NCBI GenBank assembly: GCA_021802085.1 | Contig: JAKAAZ010000185.1 | Location: 1 to 7,048 of the forward strand | Length of the DNA stretch: 7,048 bases | Origin: Acidobacteriota bacterium | Lineage (GTDB): Bacteria; Acidobacteriota; Terriglobia; Terriglobales; Acidobacteriaceae | Direction: 5' to 3' | Shown here: positions 1 through 5,958 of the stretch, in pieces | How the letters are laid out: each line of letters begins with the position of its first letter | How positions within the stretch are numbered: the stretch's first letter is position 1 | Notes under the pieces: generated by a model | Told to the model about the DNA's origin: nothing | The model's input: the letters and a program-made list of their open reading frames with translations, nothing else | The model's database searches: none | Made by a program: the position numbers and the translations under genes

Positions 1-139
1 AGGAGGCCGTGAGATTTTTCTGAATCTCCGCTGGAGAAACGACATGATTTTGCGCCACGATTCCCTGCGGAGCGGCGATAGTCAAACCTAAAAACAAAGC
101 GGCTGCACAATGAATTCCAGGAACTGAGATTTTCTTCAC
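1..139 (-). CDS. Exported protein of unknown function, N-terminal part only
   Basis: A reading frame enters from the left edge on the minus strand and starts with GTG at 139-137. It encodes 46 complete residues: a basic start (MKKIS), a hydrophobic core (AAALFLGLTIAA, about residues 12-23) and a likely signal-peptidase region ending near IVAQ (27-30), followed by HVVSPAEIQKNLTAS. This is a convincing Sec signal peptide. The only nearby ATG (141-139) is followed at once by TGA, so GTG with its GGAG ribosome site at 146-149 is the start. The mature N-terminus vaguely recalls small acidobacterial exported proteins with an 'HVVSP' segment (possibly the PA2779-like family), but that is memory, not a match I can test. 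The gene lies 100 bases downstream of the trimodular gene on the same strand and may be co-transcribed or use its own promoter in that gap. The rest of the protein lies outside the window. Confidence 0.6.
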   Translation of the reverse strand, partial: MKKISVPGIHCAAALFLGLTIAAPQGIVAQNHVVSPAEIQKNLTAS

Positions 140-145
140 ATTCGT

Positions 146-149
146 CTCC
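146..149 (-). promoter_or_regulatory. Ribosome binding site GGAG that decides the GTG start at 139
   Basis: GGAG on the minus strand sits 6 bases upstream of the GTG codon. It supports this GTG as the start, since the overlapping ATG one base upstream is followed at once by a stop codon. It follows a C6T6 tract (minus strand, about 150-161). Confidence 0.5.
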
Positions 150-169
150 AAAAAAGGGGGGATCAGGTT

Positions 170-208
170 CTTATATCGAAGCTTAACAACTCACTTTTGG
201 CGAGTCAA
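170..208 (-). promoter_or_regulatory. Candidate promoter for the exported protein gene
   Basis: On the minus strand a TTGACT (203-208; 5 of 6 to the sigma-70 -35 consensus) is followed after 17 bases by a weak TAAGCT (180-185). A better -10 like sequence, TATAAG (170-175), has no good -35 at normal spacing. Both fall 30-70 bases before the GTG start at 139, in the gap after the trimodular gene. The call rests on consensus matching only, and acidobacterial promoters need not follow the E. coli pattern. Confidence 0.25.
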
Positions 209-239
209 AAAAATCGGATGCGAGATTGGATCGCGGGGT

Positions 240-3200
240 TTACTTTCCCCCCGTCGCCCGTTCCGTGTTCGCCGAAAGCCGCGCGGTTCGTTCCTGTTTC
301 TCCCACGCGAACGGCCGCCCATCGATCGCGCGCTTGATCGTCTTCAGCAGCACCAGAGAGAAGACTTGCCGATAGGTGAAGCGTTGTATCCAGATGTGGA
401 ACAACAGCCAGCCGTCGCCTTTGTTGCTGGCGTGGCGCGGCTCCAACAAAAATGCCAGCGAAGATGCAAGAAAATCCACCACCAGAAACGCCAGGAAATA
501 GATGATCAATTTTTCGAAGCTGGCCGTGCTGGCCGCTTCCGGATGGAAATGCTGGTCGACAAAATAATGCACCACGCCAGCGATAAACATCAAGTCGATA
601 AAGGGAGAGAACAGCGGCAGGATGATCTGGAACACGATCATGTTCGGCAACGCGAACAACCCCATGGCGCGATGACGTAGAAACGCGCCGCGATGTTTGA
701 CCACCGCCTGCAATATCCCGAACGACCAGCGGAATCGCTGACGCATCAGGCTGCGCATATTCGCCGGCGCTTCCGTGAACGCAAACGCCCGGTCCTCATA
801 CACCACCTTGTACCCCTGCTGCAGCAGGTTCATGGTCAGGTCCGCATCCTCGGCCACAGTATTCACGTGGTAGCCGTTCGCCGCTTTCACTGCGGTCGTT
901 CGCCATGCTCCAATGGCCCCGGGAACAACCGTAACGACGTTGAACAAATCCAGCGCGCGCCGCTCGAAGTTCTGGCTGGTGATGTATTCCAGCGCCTGCC
1001 AGCGCGTCCACAGGTTCACGCGATTGCCAACCTTGGCATTGCCGGCCACCGCTCCTACGCTTGGGTCGGCCATGCGCGGTACCAGCTTCGCAATGGCGTC
1101 CGGGGCAATCACCGTATCGGCGTCGATGCCCAGGAAGATTTCCTCGGTCACATGCTGCAAGCCGTAATTCAGCGCTTCCGCCTTCCCCCCGTTTGGATGG
1201 GTCAGCACTACCAGCCTGCCGGACGCCAGCTCGTCTGGCATGGCGGCACGTGCAACCTCCAGCGTGTTGTCCGTCGATCCATCGTCGATCACCAGCACGC
1301 GAAGATTCGGATACTTCGATCCCAGTACGGAACGGATCGTGCGCGCAATCACCTTTTCCTCGTTGAACGCCGGGATCAACACCGCGACTTTAGGACAGTA
1401 ATTTTCCGCTCCGGGATAGGGCTTCCGTCTGCGCAAGCGGTCCAGCACCGCAAACAGACCCACAATCAGCAACCGCCCTGTCATCAGAACGTCACCGACA
1501 AAAAAGATCAAAACGACGGTATGGTTGAAAAATGAAATCAGCCAGAAAGCAATGGCATCGATGTGCGCCTGCCACCGCTGTTTCGCGGGGATGGGCGGCA
1601 TCACTTGTTCCCGCGTCTTGCCGATCAGCGCGGACACGGGAACGATTGTGTAGCCTTTCGCGCGCAGCGTATCGATCAACAATGGCAGCGCCGCCACCGT
1701 CGCCGAACGGTCGCCGCCGCCATCATGCAGCAAGATGATGCTGCCGCGGAACTGCGGCATGGTTTTCATCGCCTTCAGTTGTGTCAAAACCCTTGCAACA
1801 ATGTCCTGCGGCGTTTTGCGTGGGTGTTCATTCCAGTCGTCCGTGTCGATCTTGTCGCCCACGATGATGTAGCCCATTTGCTCGACGTGGTCCACCGGCG
1901 CTGCCTGCTCATTGGTATCCGGTTCCTGGTCGATCGAATAGGGTGGCCGGAAAAACAGCGGCTGCACCCCCAGTTCCGCCGCAAACAGCCGCTCCGTCCC
2001 GTTCAGTTCCAGGTTCAGTTGGCTGGTCGAGATCTGGCTGATGTCCGGATGGGTAAAGGTGTGATTGCCAATCTCGTGCCCTTCTCGGTAGTAGCGTTTC
2101 AGCAGCCCGACATTGTCCAGCGCCTCCTCGCCGATCACCATGAAAGTCGCCGATACGTTCTCGCGTTTCAGAACATCCAGAATCTTCGGCGTCCAAGTCG
2201 GATCGGGCCCGTCGTCAAACGTCAATGCCAGTTCATTCGGATGGTAGCCGTACTGCTCCAGCGTGTATGGCTCAGGAAATACATGGATCTCCTGGCTCAC
2301 CGCCAGATCGGAATCGGAATCGATCTGCACTGTCCGCGTGCCATTCCGCGGCCTGCCAATCACCTTCAGCACATCGCCGTCGCCTTCCGTATTGACATCG
2401 GCCCCCGGCGAAATGTTCGCCAGCAAATGCGCCGCGTTCGGGTCCATTGGATTGTCCCAGATCTTCCACAGCGTTGGGTCCTCGCTGCCCAGCCTCCATA
2501 AAGCAAAGGTCTGGATGCCCAACTCCCGCGCCGCGCGCATCTCATTCAGCGCCGTCACCGCGTCCAGATACCACACTTCATGTCGGGTATGCGCATCCTC
2601 GTCATCGTAGGCGAAGTGCATGTTCAGCGAGTCTGAATCCAGCACCGGCGCGGCCTCCGAGTCGGATGACTCCTGCCACGCGTCCTGCACCGCCAGATCG
2701 TCGACATCCAGCACCTTGCTGCGGATCGGCTTGTGGTTCTTGCGGGTCGGCTGCGACATCGTCCAGTCATAGCCGTAATTCCCAATGCTGCAGATCAGTT
2801 TGTTTCTTGGCGCCACCTTCACCGCCTGCTGCAGATTGCGGACGAACCATTCCTGACCCGCGACCGGCCCCGCGGCGCTCCCAGGTTCATGCTGGTCGTA
2901 ATCCATCAGGATGATGCCATCGGAGTGGGCCGCGTAGAACTTGAAGTCCCAATCGTCGTCGTCCACCGGCACGTTCACGTAGAGCCGCAGATGCAGTGCA
3001 TGCATCATGCCGTAGAGATTCTCCACCAGCCGCCGGTACGCCGGCTGCGCATCCGATGGGATCGCCTCAAAATCGAGCGAGATGCCGTGATAGCGAGGAT
3101 TGGCGGCCAGCAACGCGAGCACCTGCTTTTCAAACATGGCCTGCGCCGTTCTGCTCAACAAAAATTTTTCCACGACGTCGGAACTGAAGTCTCCCGTCAT

Positions 3201-3767
3201 TTGATTGAAGTTATTGACCAGCGGAAAGATTTCCGTGTCTTCATGCGCATCCGTTATCGCGTGCATCACCTTGCGCTGCGGGTCGATATTATGCGCGCCG
3301 TTTTGGTCCACCACCGCAAACGGGTGGTTGTCCAGCGTAAATGCGGTCAGTTTTCCATCCGGCGTAATCACGTGCAGCCAGTCCGTGAATAGCAGGTCGA
3401 TATCGTGGACGTGACTCTTCAGCGAGGCGTAGCTGGCCGCGTCGTAGTCCACGTAGTACGCGACGCGCAGCCCTTCGCCCGCGTTCAACGGGATGTCCGA
3501 GGGCCGCAGTTTCCGCTTGCGCTTCAACGTGCGCTGGCTGGATCGCGATTTGGTCTGATAGTAGGAATCCCTGAGCGGCCGGTAGTTGCGCTTCGGCACC
3601 GGCAACAGCAGCTCTGGAAGCCTCTCGCGGTGCAGCACATTGATGCCGAAAGCCACCAGGACCACGGTCGAAAAGACTGCGACAATATCGAAAAGACGCC
3701 GCAGGCGCTTCCATCTTTTGCGCTCGGGATCGTAGAAAATTGGCTTCATCATGCGGGAATGCGGCAC
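240..3767 (-). CDS. Trimodular membrane protein: GH18-like hydrolase, NodB/CE4 deacetylase, GT2 processive glycosyltransferase
   Basis: Probably makes and modifies an extracellular amino-sugar polymer. Seen in the 1175 residues: a basic cytoplasmic tail and membrane segment (about 27-46); a GH18/YaaH-like domain (about 100-440) with GISLDFE (228-234; E234 the expected acid), MDYDQHEP (288-295) and WRLGSEDP (424-431); a NodB domain (about 510-715) with TFDDGPD (516-522), HTFTHPD (569-575), RPPY (607-610), DTDDW (641-645) and LLHDGGG (679-685); a hydrophobic stretch (about 738-778); a GT2 domain (about 793-1015) with IPAFNEE (798-804), DDGS (828-831), DAD (882-884), ED (973-974) and QRFRW (1010-1014); then three or four membrane segments. 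All CE4 and GT2 catalytic motifs are present. The parts resemble PgaC plus PgaB of poly-GlcNAc systems. The order matches, I believe, the uncharacterised GH18 'trifunctional' family. The GTG at 3767 lacks a Shine-Dalgarno; ATG codons at 3752 and 3749 (residues 6 and 7, before KPIFYDP) are equally or more likely starts. Substrate is inferred. Confidence 0.93.
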   Translation of the reverse strand: MPHSRMMKPIFYDPERKRWKRLRRLFDIVAVFSTVVLVAFGINVLHRERLPELLLPVPKRNYRPLRDSYYQTKSRSSQRTLKRKRKLRPSDIPLNAGEGLRVAYYVDYDAASYASLKSHVHDIDLLFTDWLHVITPDGKLTAFTLDNHPFAVVDQNGAHNIDPQRKVMHAITDAHEDTEIFPLVNNFNQMTGDFSSDVVEKFLLSRTAQAMFEKQVLALLAANPRYHGISLDFEAIPSDAQPAYRRLVENLYGMMHALHLRLYVNVPVDDDDWDFKFYAAHSDGIILMDYDQHEPGSAAGPVAGQEWFVRNLQQAVKVAPRNKLICSIGNYGYDWTMSQPTRKNHKPIRSKVLDVDDLAVQDAWQESSDSEAAPVLDSDSLNMHFAYDDEDAHTRHEVWYLDAVTALNEMRAARELGIQTFALWRLGSEDPTLWKIWDNPMDPNAAHLLANISPGADVNTEGDGDVLKVIGRPRNGTRTVQIDSDSDLAVSQEIHVFPEPYTLEQYGYHPNELALTFDDGPDPTWTPKILDVLKRENVSATFMVIGEEALDNVGLLKRYYREGHEIGNHTFTHPDISQISTSQLNLELNGTERLFAAELGVQPLFFRPPYSIDQEPDTNEQAAPVDHVEQMGYIIVGDKIDTDDWNEHPRKTPQDIVARVLTQLKAMKTMPQFRGSIILLHDGGGDRSATVAALPLLIDTLRAKGYTIVPVSALIGKTREQVMPPIPAKQRWQAHIDAIAFWLISFFNHTVVLIFFVGDVLMTGRLLIVGLFAVLDRLRRRKPYPGAENYCPKVAVLIPAFNEEKVIARTIRSVLGSKYPNLRVLVIDDGSTDNTLEVARAAMPDELASGRLVVLTHPNGGKAEALNYGLQHVTEEIFLGIDADTVIAPDAIAKLVPRMADPSVGAVAGNAKVGNRVNLWTRWQALEYITSQNFERRALDLFNVVTVVPGAIGAWRTTAVKAANGYHVNTVAEDADLTMNLLQQGYKVVYEDRAFAFTEAPANMRSLMRQRFRWSFGILQAVVKHRGAFLRHRAMGLFALPNMIVFQIILPLFSPFIDLMFIAGVVHYFVDQHFHPEAASTASFEKLIIYFLAFLVVDFLASSLAFLLEPRHASNKGDGWLLFHIWIQRFTYRQVFSLVLLKTIKRAIDGRPFAWEKQERTARLSANTERATGGK

Positions 3768-3936
3768 AAAATCGTTGAATCTGCGCGCCCCATCCTCGCC
3801 GCGTATCGGGGCCCCCGGCGGGCGATTTGTGCCCGCTGGGGTGACTGAGCGGCCAGTGTGGGATACGACGATTCGGCGCAGCGCGGTCGGATCATTATCT
3901 CAAAAAACTCCGGCAAGCTTGTATCATTCATAATCA
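3768..3936. promoter_or_regulatory. Divergent intergenic region between the two glycosyltransferase genes
   Basis: These 169 bases must hold the promoters of the minus-strand trimodular gene and the plus-strand GT-C gene. The left half (3768-3850) is GC-rich and carries a strong inverted repeat; the right part (about 3885-3936) is AT-richer and is where promoters are more likely. Possible -10 boxes are GATAAT on the minus strand (3894-3899) and, on the plus strand, CATTAT (3893-3898) or TATCAT (3922-3927). None has a good -35 partner, so no promoter is assigned. An 8-bp palindrome CAAGCTTG lies at 3914-3921. No clear Shine-Dalgarno precedes either start codon. Confidence 0.4.
3813..3841. repeat. 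11-bp inverted repeat (hairpin) upstream of the trimodular gene
   Basis: Left arm CCCCGGCGGGC (3813-3823) pairs with right arm GCCCGCTGGGG (3831-3841) around a 7-base loop. Ten pairs are Watson-Crick; the eleventh (3817/3837) is a G-U wobble in plus-strand RNA and a C-A mismatch in minus-strand RNA. It begins 46 bases before the GTG of the trimodular gene. With no following T-run it is not a classical terminator. It could be an operator for a dimeric regulator or a 5' leader structure on the minus-strand transcript; the sequence does not say which. Confidence 0.65.
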
Positions 3937-5325
3937 ATGCTGTACCTGCTCCGCCACGCCGCCAGGCACGTGATCGCAGCCCTTGTTGCCGGTCTGCTCC
4001 TGCGTCTCTGGTTCATTCACTATTATCCGGTAGTTGAGGGCGACTCGCTTGTGTACGGCGAAATCGCCCGCAATTGGTTCTGGCACGGCATCTACGGGTT
4101 CACCCGCACCACGGGGATTCATCCAACCCTGATTCGCCTTCCCGGCTACCCTCTTTTTCTCGGGATTTGTTTTTTTCTCTTCGGCATCGACCACTATCAC
4201 GCAGTCTTATTGGTACAGGCAGTCATCGATCTGGTCGCATGCCTGCTGATCGGCGGCTTCGCTGCCCACGCCATCTCTCGCAAAGCCGGCGTCACCGCCC
4301 TCTATCTGGCTGCCCTGTGTCCCTTCACCGCCAACTACGTCGCGCTGCCGCTCACGGAAACACCCACGCTGTTTTGCATTGCGCTCGGCTTCTACGCCCT
4401 GCTGCGCTATGTGGAGCGTCCCGCGCTCGACCGCTGGTTCTGGGCCCTTGTCTTCAGCATCGGCTATAGCGCCTTGCTGCGTCCCGATGGTCCCCTGCTC
4501 GGCCTGGTGCTCGTCCCCGCCATGTTGTGGTATACCCGCCGCAACATTCCCGCCCGCCGCAGTGCGACTCTGGCCATCGCATGTACCCTGGTCGCGATGG
4601 TGCCGTTCATTCCCTGGACCCTCCGCAACGAACGTACCTTTCACGTCTTCCAGCCTCTCGCGCCGCGCTATGCCAACAATCCGGATGAATATGTTCCTCG
4701 CGGCTGGATTCGCTGGTCGCAAAGCTGGGTCGGCGATTATGCCTCCACCGCCGAAATCTATTGGAACGTGAATGGTTCTCCCATCGACGTGTCCCTGCTG
4801 CCCTCGCGCGCCTTCGACAGTCCCGCCGAGCAAGCCGAAACTGCCCAACTGTTCGCTAAATATAACCGGAACGAAGTCATGACGCCGGCCATCAGCGACC
4901 GCTTCGGACAGTTGGCGCGGCAACGGATTCGCCGCCATCCATTCCGCTTCTATGTCCTGCTGCCGCTGATGCGCCTGGAAGACATGTGGCTGCGGCCCCG
5001 CACGGAACAACTATGGATCGAGTTGCGCTGGTGGCAATATCGGTACCATCCCGCGGAGACAATTTTTTCCTGGGCCTACGGCGCGCTCAATGTTGCCTAT
5101 CTGCTGCTCGCTGCATGGGGACTCAAAAAGCGCGTTCCCTTCGCCGCCGTCATGGTCGCCTATGCTATCGTTCGCTCCCTGCTGCTGCTCACCGTGGAAA
5201 CCCCCGAGCCGCGCTACACCCTCGAATGCTTTCCCATGATTTTCATCCTCGCCGCCGCCGCCCTCACCGTACAAACCCATGCGCAGTCCGCCAACGCGGA
5301 TCCTCAGTGCGTGCAGCTACAGTAG
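3937..5325 (+). CDS. GT-C membrane glycosyltransferase (GT39/PMT/ArnT-like)
   Basis: A 462-residue polytopic protein with about ten hydrophobic segments (clear ones near 11-29, 90-112, 137-157, 167-198, 209-228, 373-394, 400-419 and 430-446). It shows the usual layout of the dolichyl/undecaprenyl-phosphate-sugar transferases: an acidic first outer loop EGDSLVY (34-40, with D36 the probable catalytic aspartate), RLPGYPLF (67-74), LPLTETPTLF (137-146), LRPDGPLL (181-188), PWTLRNE (226-232), a long extracytoplasmic stretch (about 230-370) and EPRYTLECFP (424-433) before the last membrane segment. Family knowledge predicts transfer of a sugar from a polyprenyl-phosphate donor on the outer face of the inner membrane; the acceptor cannot be read from sequence. 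An in-frame TAA at 3931-3933 fixes ATG 3937 as the first possible start; no strong ribosome site is visible, so a very short leader or leaderless mRNA is possible. It is divergent from the trimodular gene, suggesting a shared envelope-glycan role (inference). Confidence 0.88.
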   Translation: MLYLLRHAARHVIAALVAGLLLRLWFIHYYPVVEGDSLVYGEIARNWFWHGIYGFTRTTGIHPTLIRLPGYPLFLGICFFLFGIDHYHAVLLVQAVIDLVACLLIGGFAAHAISRKAGVTALYLAALCPFTANYVALPLTETPTLFCIALGFYALLRYVERPALDRWFWALVFSIGYSALLRPDGPLLGLVLVPAMLWYTRRNIPARRSATLAIACTLVAMVPFIPWTLRNERTFHVFQPLAPRYANNPDEYVPRGWIRWSQSWVGDYASTAEIYWNVNGSPIDVSLLPSRAFDSPAEQAETAQLFAKYNRNEVMTPAISDRFGQLARQRIRRHPFRFYVLLPLMRLEDMWLRPRTEQLWIELRWWQYRYHPAETIFSWAYGALNVAYLLLAAWGLKKRVPFAAVMVAYAIVRSLLLLTVETPEPRYTLECFPMIFILAAAALTVQTHAQSANADPQCVQLQ

Positions 5326-5355
5326 ATTGACATATCCCTATTCAAAATAAGAGGA

Positions 5356-5380
5356 GTCATTCTGAGCGTAGCGAAGAATC
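5356..5380. repeat. REP-like dispersed repeat, copy 1
   Basis: GTCATTCTGAGCG followed by TAGCGAAGAATC is a near match to the short REP-like sequence of the GTCATTCTGAGCGAAGCGAAG type seen between genes in many bacteria, including acidobacteria (from memory). The ends ATTCT and AGAAT can pair. It starts 31 bases after the GT-C stop codon. A diverged copy lies at 5881-5909. Confidence 0.6.
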
Positions 5381-5411
5381 CAGAGAATGAAATCCGGCCG
5401 CAACCTATTTC

Positions 5412-5427
5412 TGCCAGGGTGCCAGGG
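5412..5427. repeat. Two tandem copies of TGCCAGGG
   Basis: TGCCAGGG occurs at 5412-5419 and again at 5420-5427, immediately before TGCCCCA and the first hairpin element. The equivalent place before the second hairpin has CTGCCAGTGTGCCCA. The duplication looks like slippage inside the flank of the hairpin element. Confidence 0.6.
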
Positions 5428-5430
5428 TGC

Positions 5431-5465
5431 CCCATCCTAGCCGCGTTGTTTGTGGCTAGGGTGGG
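5431..5465. repeat. Hairpin element 1 (12-bp stem, 11-base loop)
   Basis: Left arm CCCATCCTAGCC (5431-5442) pairs with GGCTAGGGTGGG (5454-5465), with one G-U wobble. It is preceded by GGTGCC and followed by ATGAA, flanks shared with the other elements. It is 106 bases downstream of the GT-C gene and may end or stabilise its transcript (inference). Confidence 0.75.
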
Positions 5466-5492
5466 ATGAAGTGAAATCCGGCTGCCAGTGTG

Positions 5493-5523
5493 CCCATTCA
5501 AGCCGTCCTCTGGCTTGAATGGG
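5493..5523. repeat. Hairpin element 2 (perfect 12-bp stem, 7-base loop)
   Basis: Left arm CCCATTCAAGCC (5493-5504) and right arm GGCTTGAATGGG (5512-5523) are perfectly complementary. Compared with element 1 the inner arm bases differ on both sides in a compensating way. The head TGAAATCCGGCTGCCAG lies just upstream (from 5472) and ATGA follows the right arm. Confidence 0.8.
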
Positions 5524-5592
5524 ATGACAATCCAACCGCACGAACGCCGTTCCGAGGCACAGAGTTTCGGAGTCGCCAGTGTCTTCACATCC

Positions 5593-5763
5593 TTAGTAAG
5601 TAAGATAAGGGAAAGGATCGATCGGCACGCCGTAGGCAACGCTGAAAACTGCCGTGGTGGCTCCCACGCCGAGCGCCAGCGTCAGAATCGCGGTCAGCGC
5701 GAACCCCGGATTGCGACCCAACTGGCGTGCGCCGTACCGCAGGTCCTGCAGCAGAGCGTGCAT
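5593..5763 (-). pseudogene. Truncated ADOP/MacB-type permease, N-terminal 56 codons
   Basis: On the minus strand an ATG at 5763 opens a frame of 56 codons ending in TAA at 5595-5593. It reads MHALLQDLRYGARQL, then GRNPGFALTAILTLALGVG, then ATTAVFSVAYGVPIDPFPY. This is the classic N-terminus of acidobacterial duplicated orphan permeases (ADOP; FtsX/MacB-like, normally about 800 residues): the LLQDLRYGxRxL helix, then the NPGF...LTLALGxGAxTAxFS first membrane segment (about residues 21-45). Homology ends after PFPY, where LTY and a stop follow. The periplasmic MacB core and all other membrane segments are missing and not found elsewhere in the window. A GAGG ribosome site (5771-5774, 7 bases before ATG) survives and the frame is undamaged, so truncation may be recent. 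It sits between hairpin elements 2 and 3, pointing to repeat-associated deletion or rearrangement. A functional one-span micropeptide cannot be excluded but is less likely. Confidence 0.82.
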
Positions 5764-5805
5764 CGAGCAACCTCACTCAAGTGAAATCCGAGAGAACCCG
5801 GGTGC

Positions 5806-5831
5806 CCCACATCTCGCACTTGAGATGTGGG
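5806..5831. repeat. Hairpin element 3 (perfect 10-bp stem, 6-base loop)
   Basis: Left arm CCCACATCTC (5806-5815) and right arm GAGATGTGGG (5822-5831) pair perfectly. It is preceded by GGGTGCC and the head TGAAATCCG (5782-5790) and followed by ATGAA. It lies 43 bases upstream of the permease remnant's start codon. Confidence 0.78.
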
Positions 5832-5880
5832 ATGAAAGTATGTTCGCACTTCCCATCATCCTCGGGTGGAATAAAAAATT

Positions 5881-5909
5881 GTCATCCTGGGCCGAAGGCG
5901 AAGGACCTC
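5881..5909. repeat. REP-like dispersed repeat, copy 2 (diverged)
   Basis: GTCATCCTGGGCCGAAGGCG followed by AAGGACCTC is a diverged relative of the copy at 5356-5380 (GTCATYCTGRGC...GAAG...). It is directly followed, after a short GC-rich joint, by the head TGAAATCCG of hairpin element 4. Confidence 0.5.
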
Positions 5910-5932
5910 GCGGTTGCGTGAAATCCGGGTGC

Positions 5933-5958
5933 CCCGCATCTCGCTTCTGAGACATGGG
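5933..5958. repeat. Hairpin element 4 (decayed 10-base arms)
   Basis: CCCGCATCTC (5933-5942) and GAGACATGGG (5949-5958) form an imperfect stem with two mismatches and one wobble. The flanks TGAAATCCGGGTGCC upstream and AT downstream match the other elements, so this looks like a decayed copy closest to element 3. On the minus strand it lies 38 bases after the aldo/keto reductase stop codon. Confidence 0.6.

Noticed and set aside
189..205. Small hairpin (ACTC ... GAGT) after the trimodular gene as an intrinsic terminator
   Set aside because: On the minus strand the T-run comes before the stem, not after it, the stem is only about six pairs with a wobble, and it overlaps the best -35 candidate.
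693..3392. Long plus-strand open frames (693-1535, 1563-2501, 2733-3392) inside the trimodular gene
   Set aside because: They are antisense to a gene with clear domain motifs throughout, are rich in Arg, His and Gln, and show no recognisable motif. Long antisense frames are expected in GC-rich genes.
4207..5010. 267-codon minus-strand frame inside the GT-C gene
   Set aside because: Antisense to a well-supported membrane protein gene; its translation is Gly, Glu and Gln rich with no domain or membrane feature.
5304..5639. 111-codon minus-strand frame after the GT-C gene
   Set aside because: It translates hairpin elements and a REP-like copy and overlaps the GT-C gene end. It has no consistent ribosome site or family feature.
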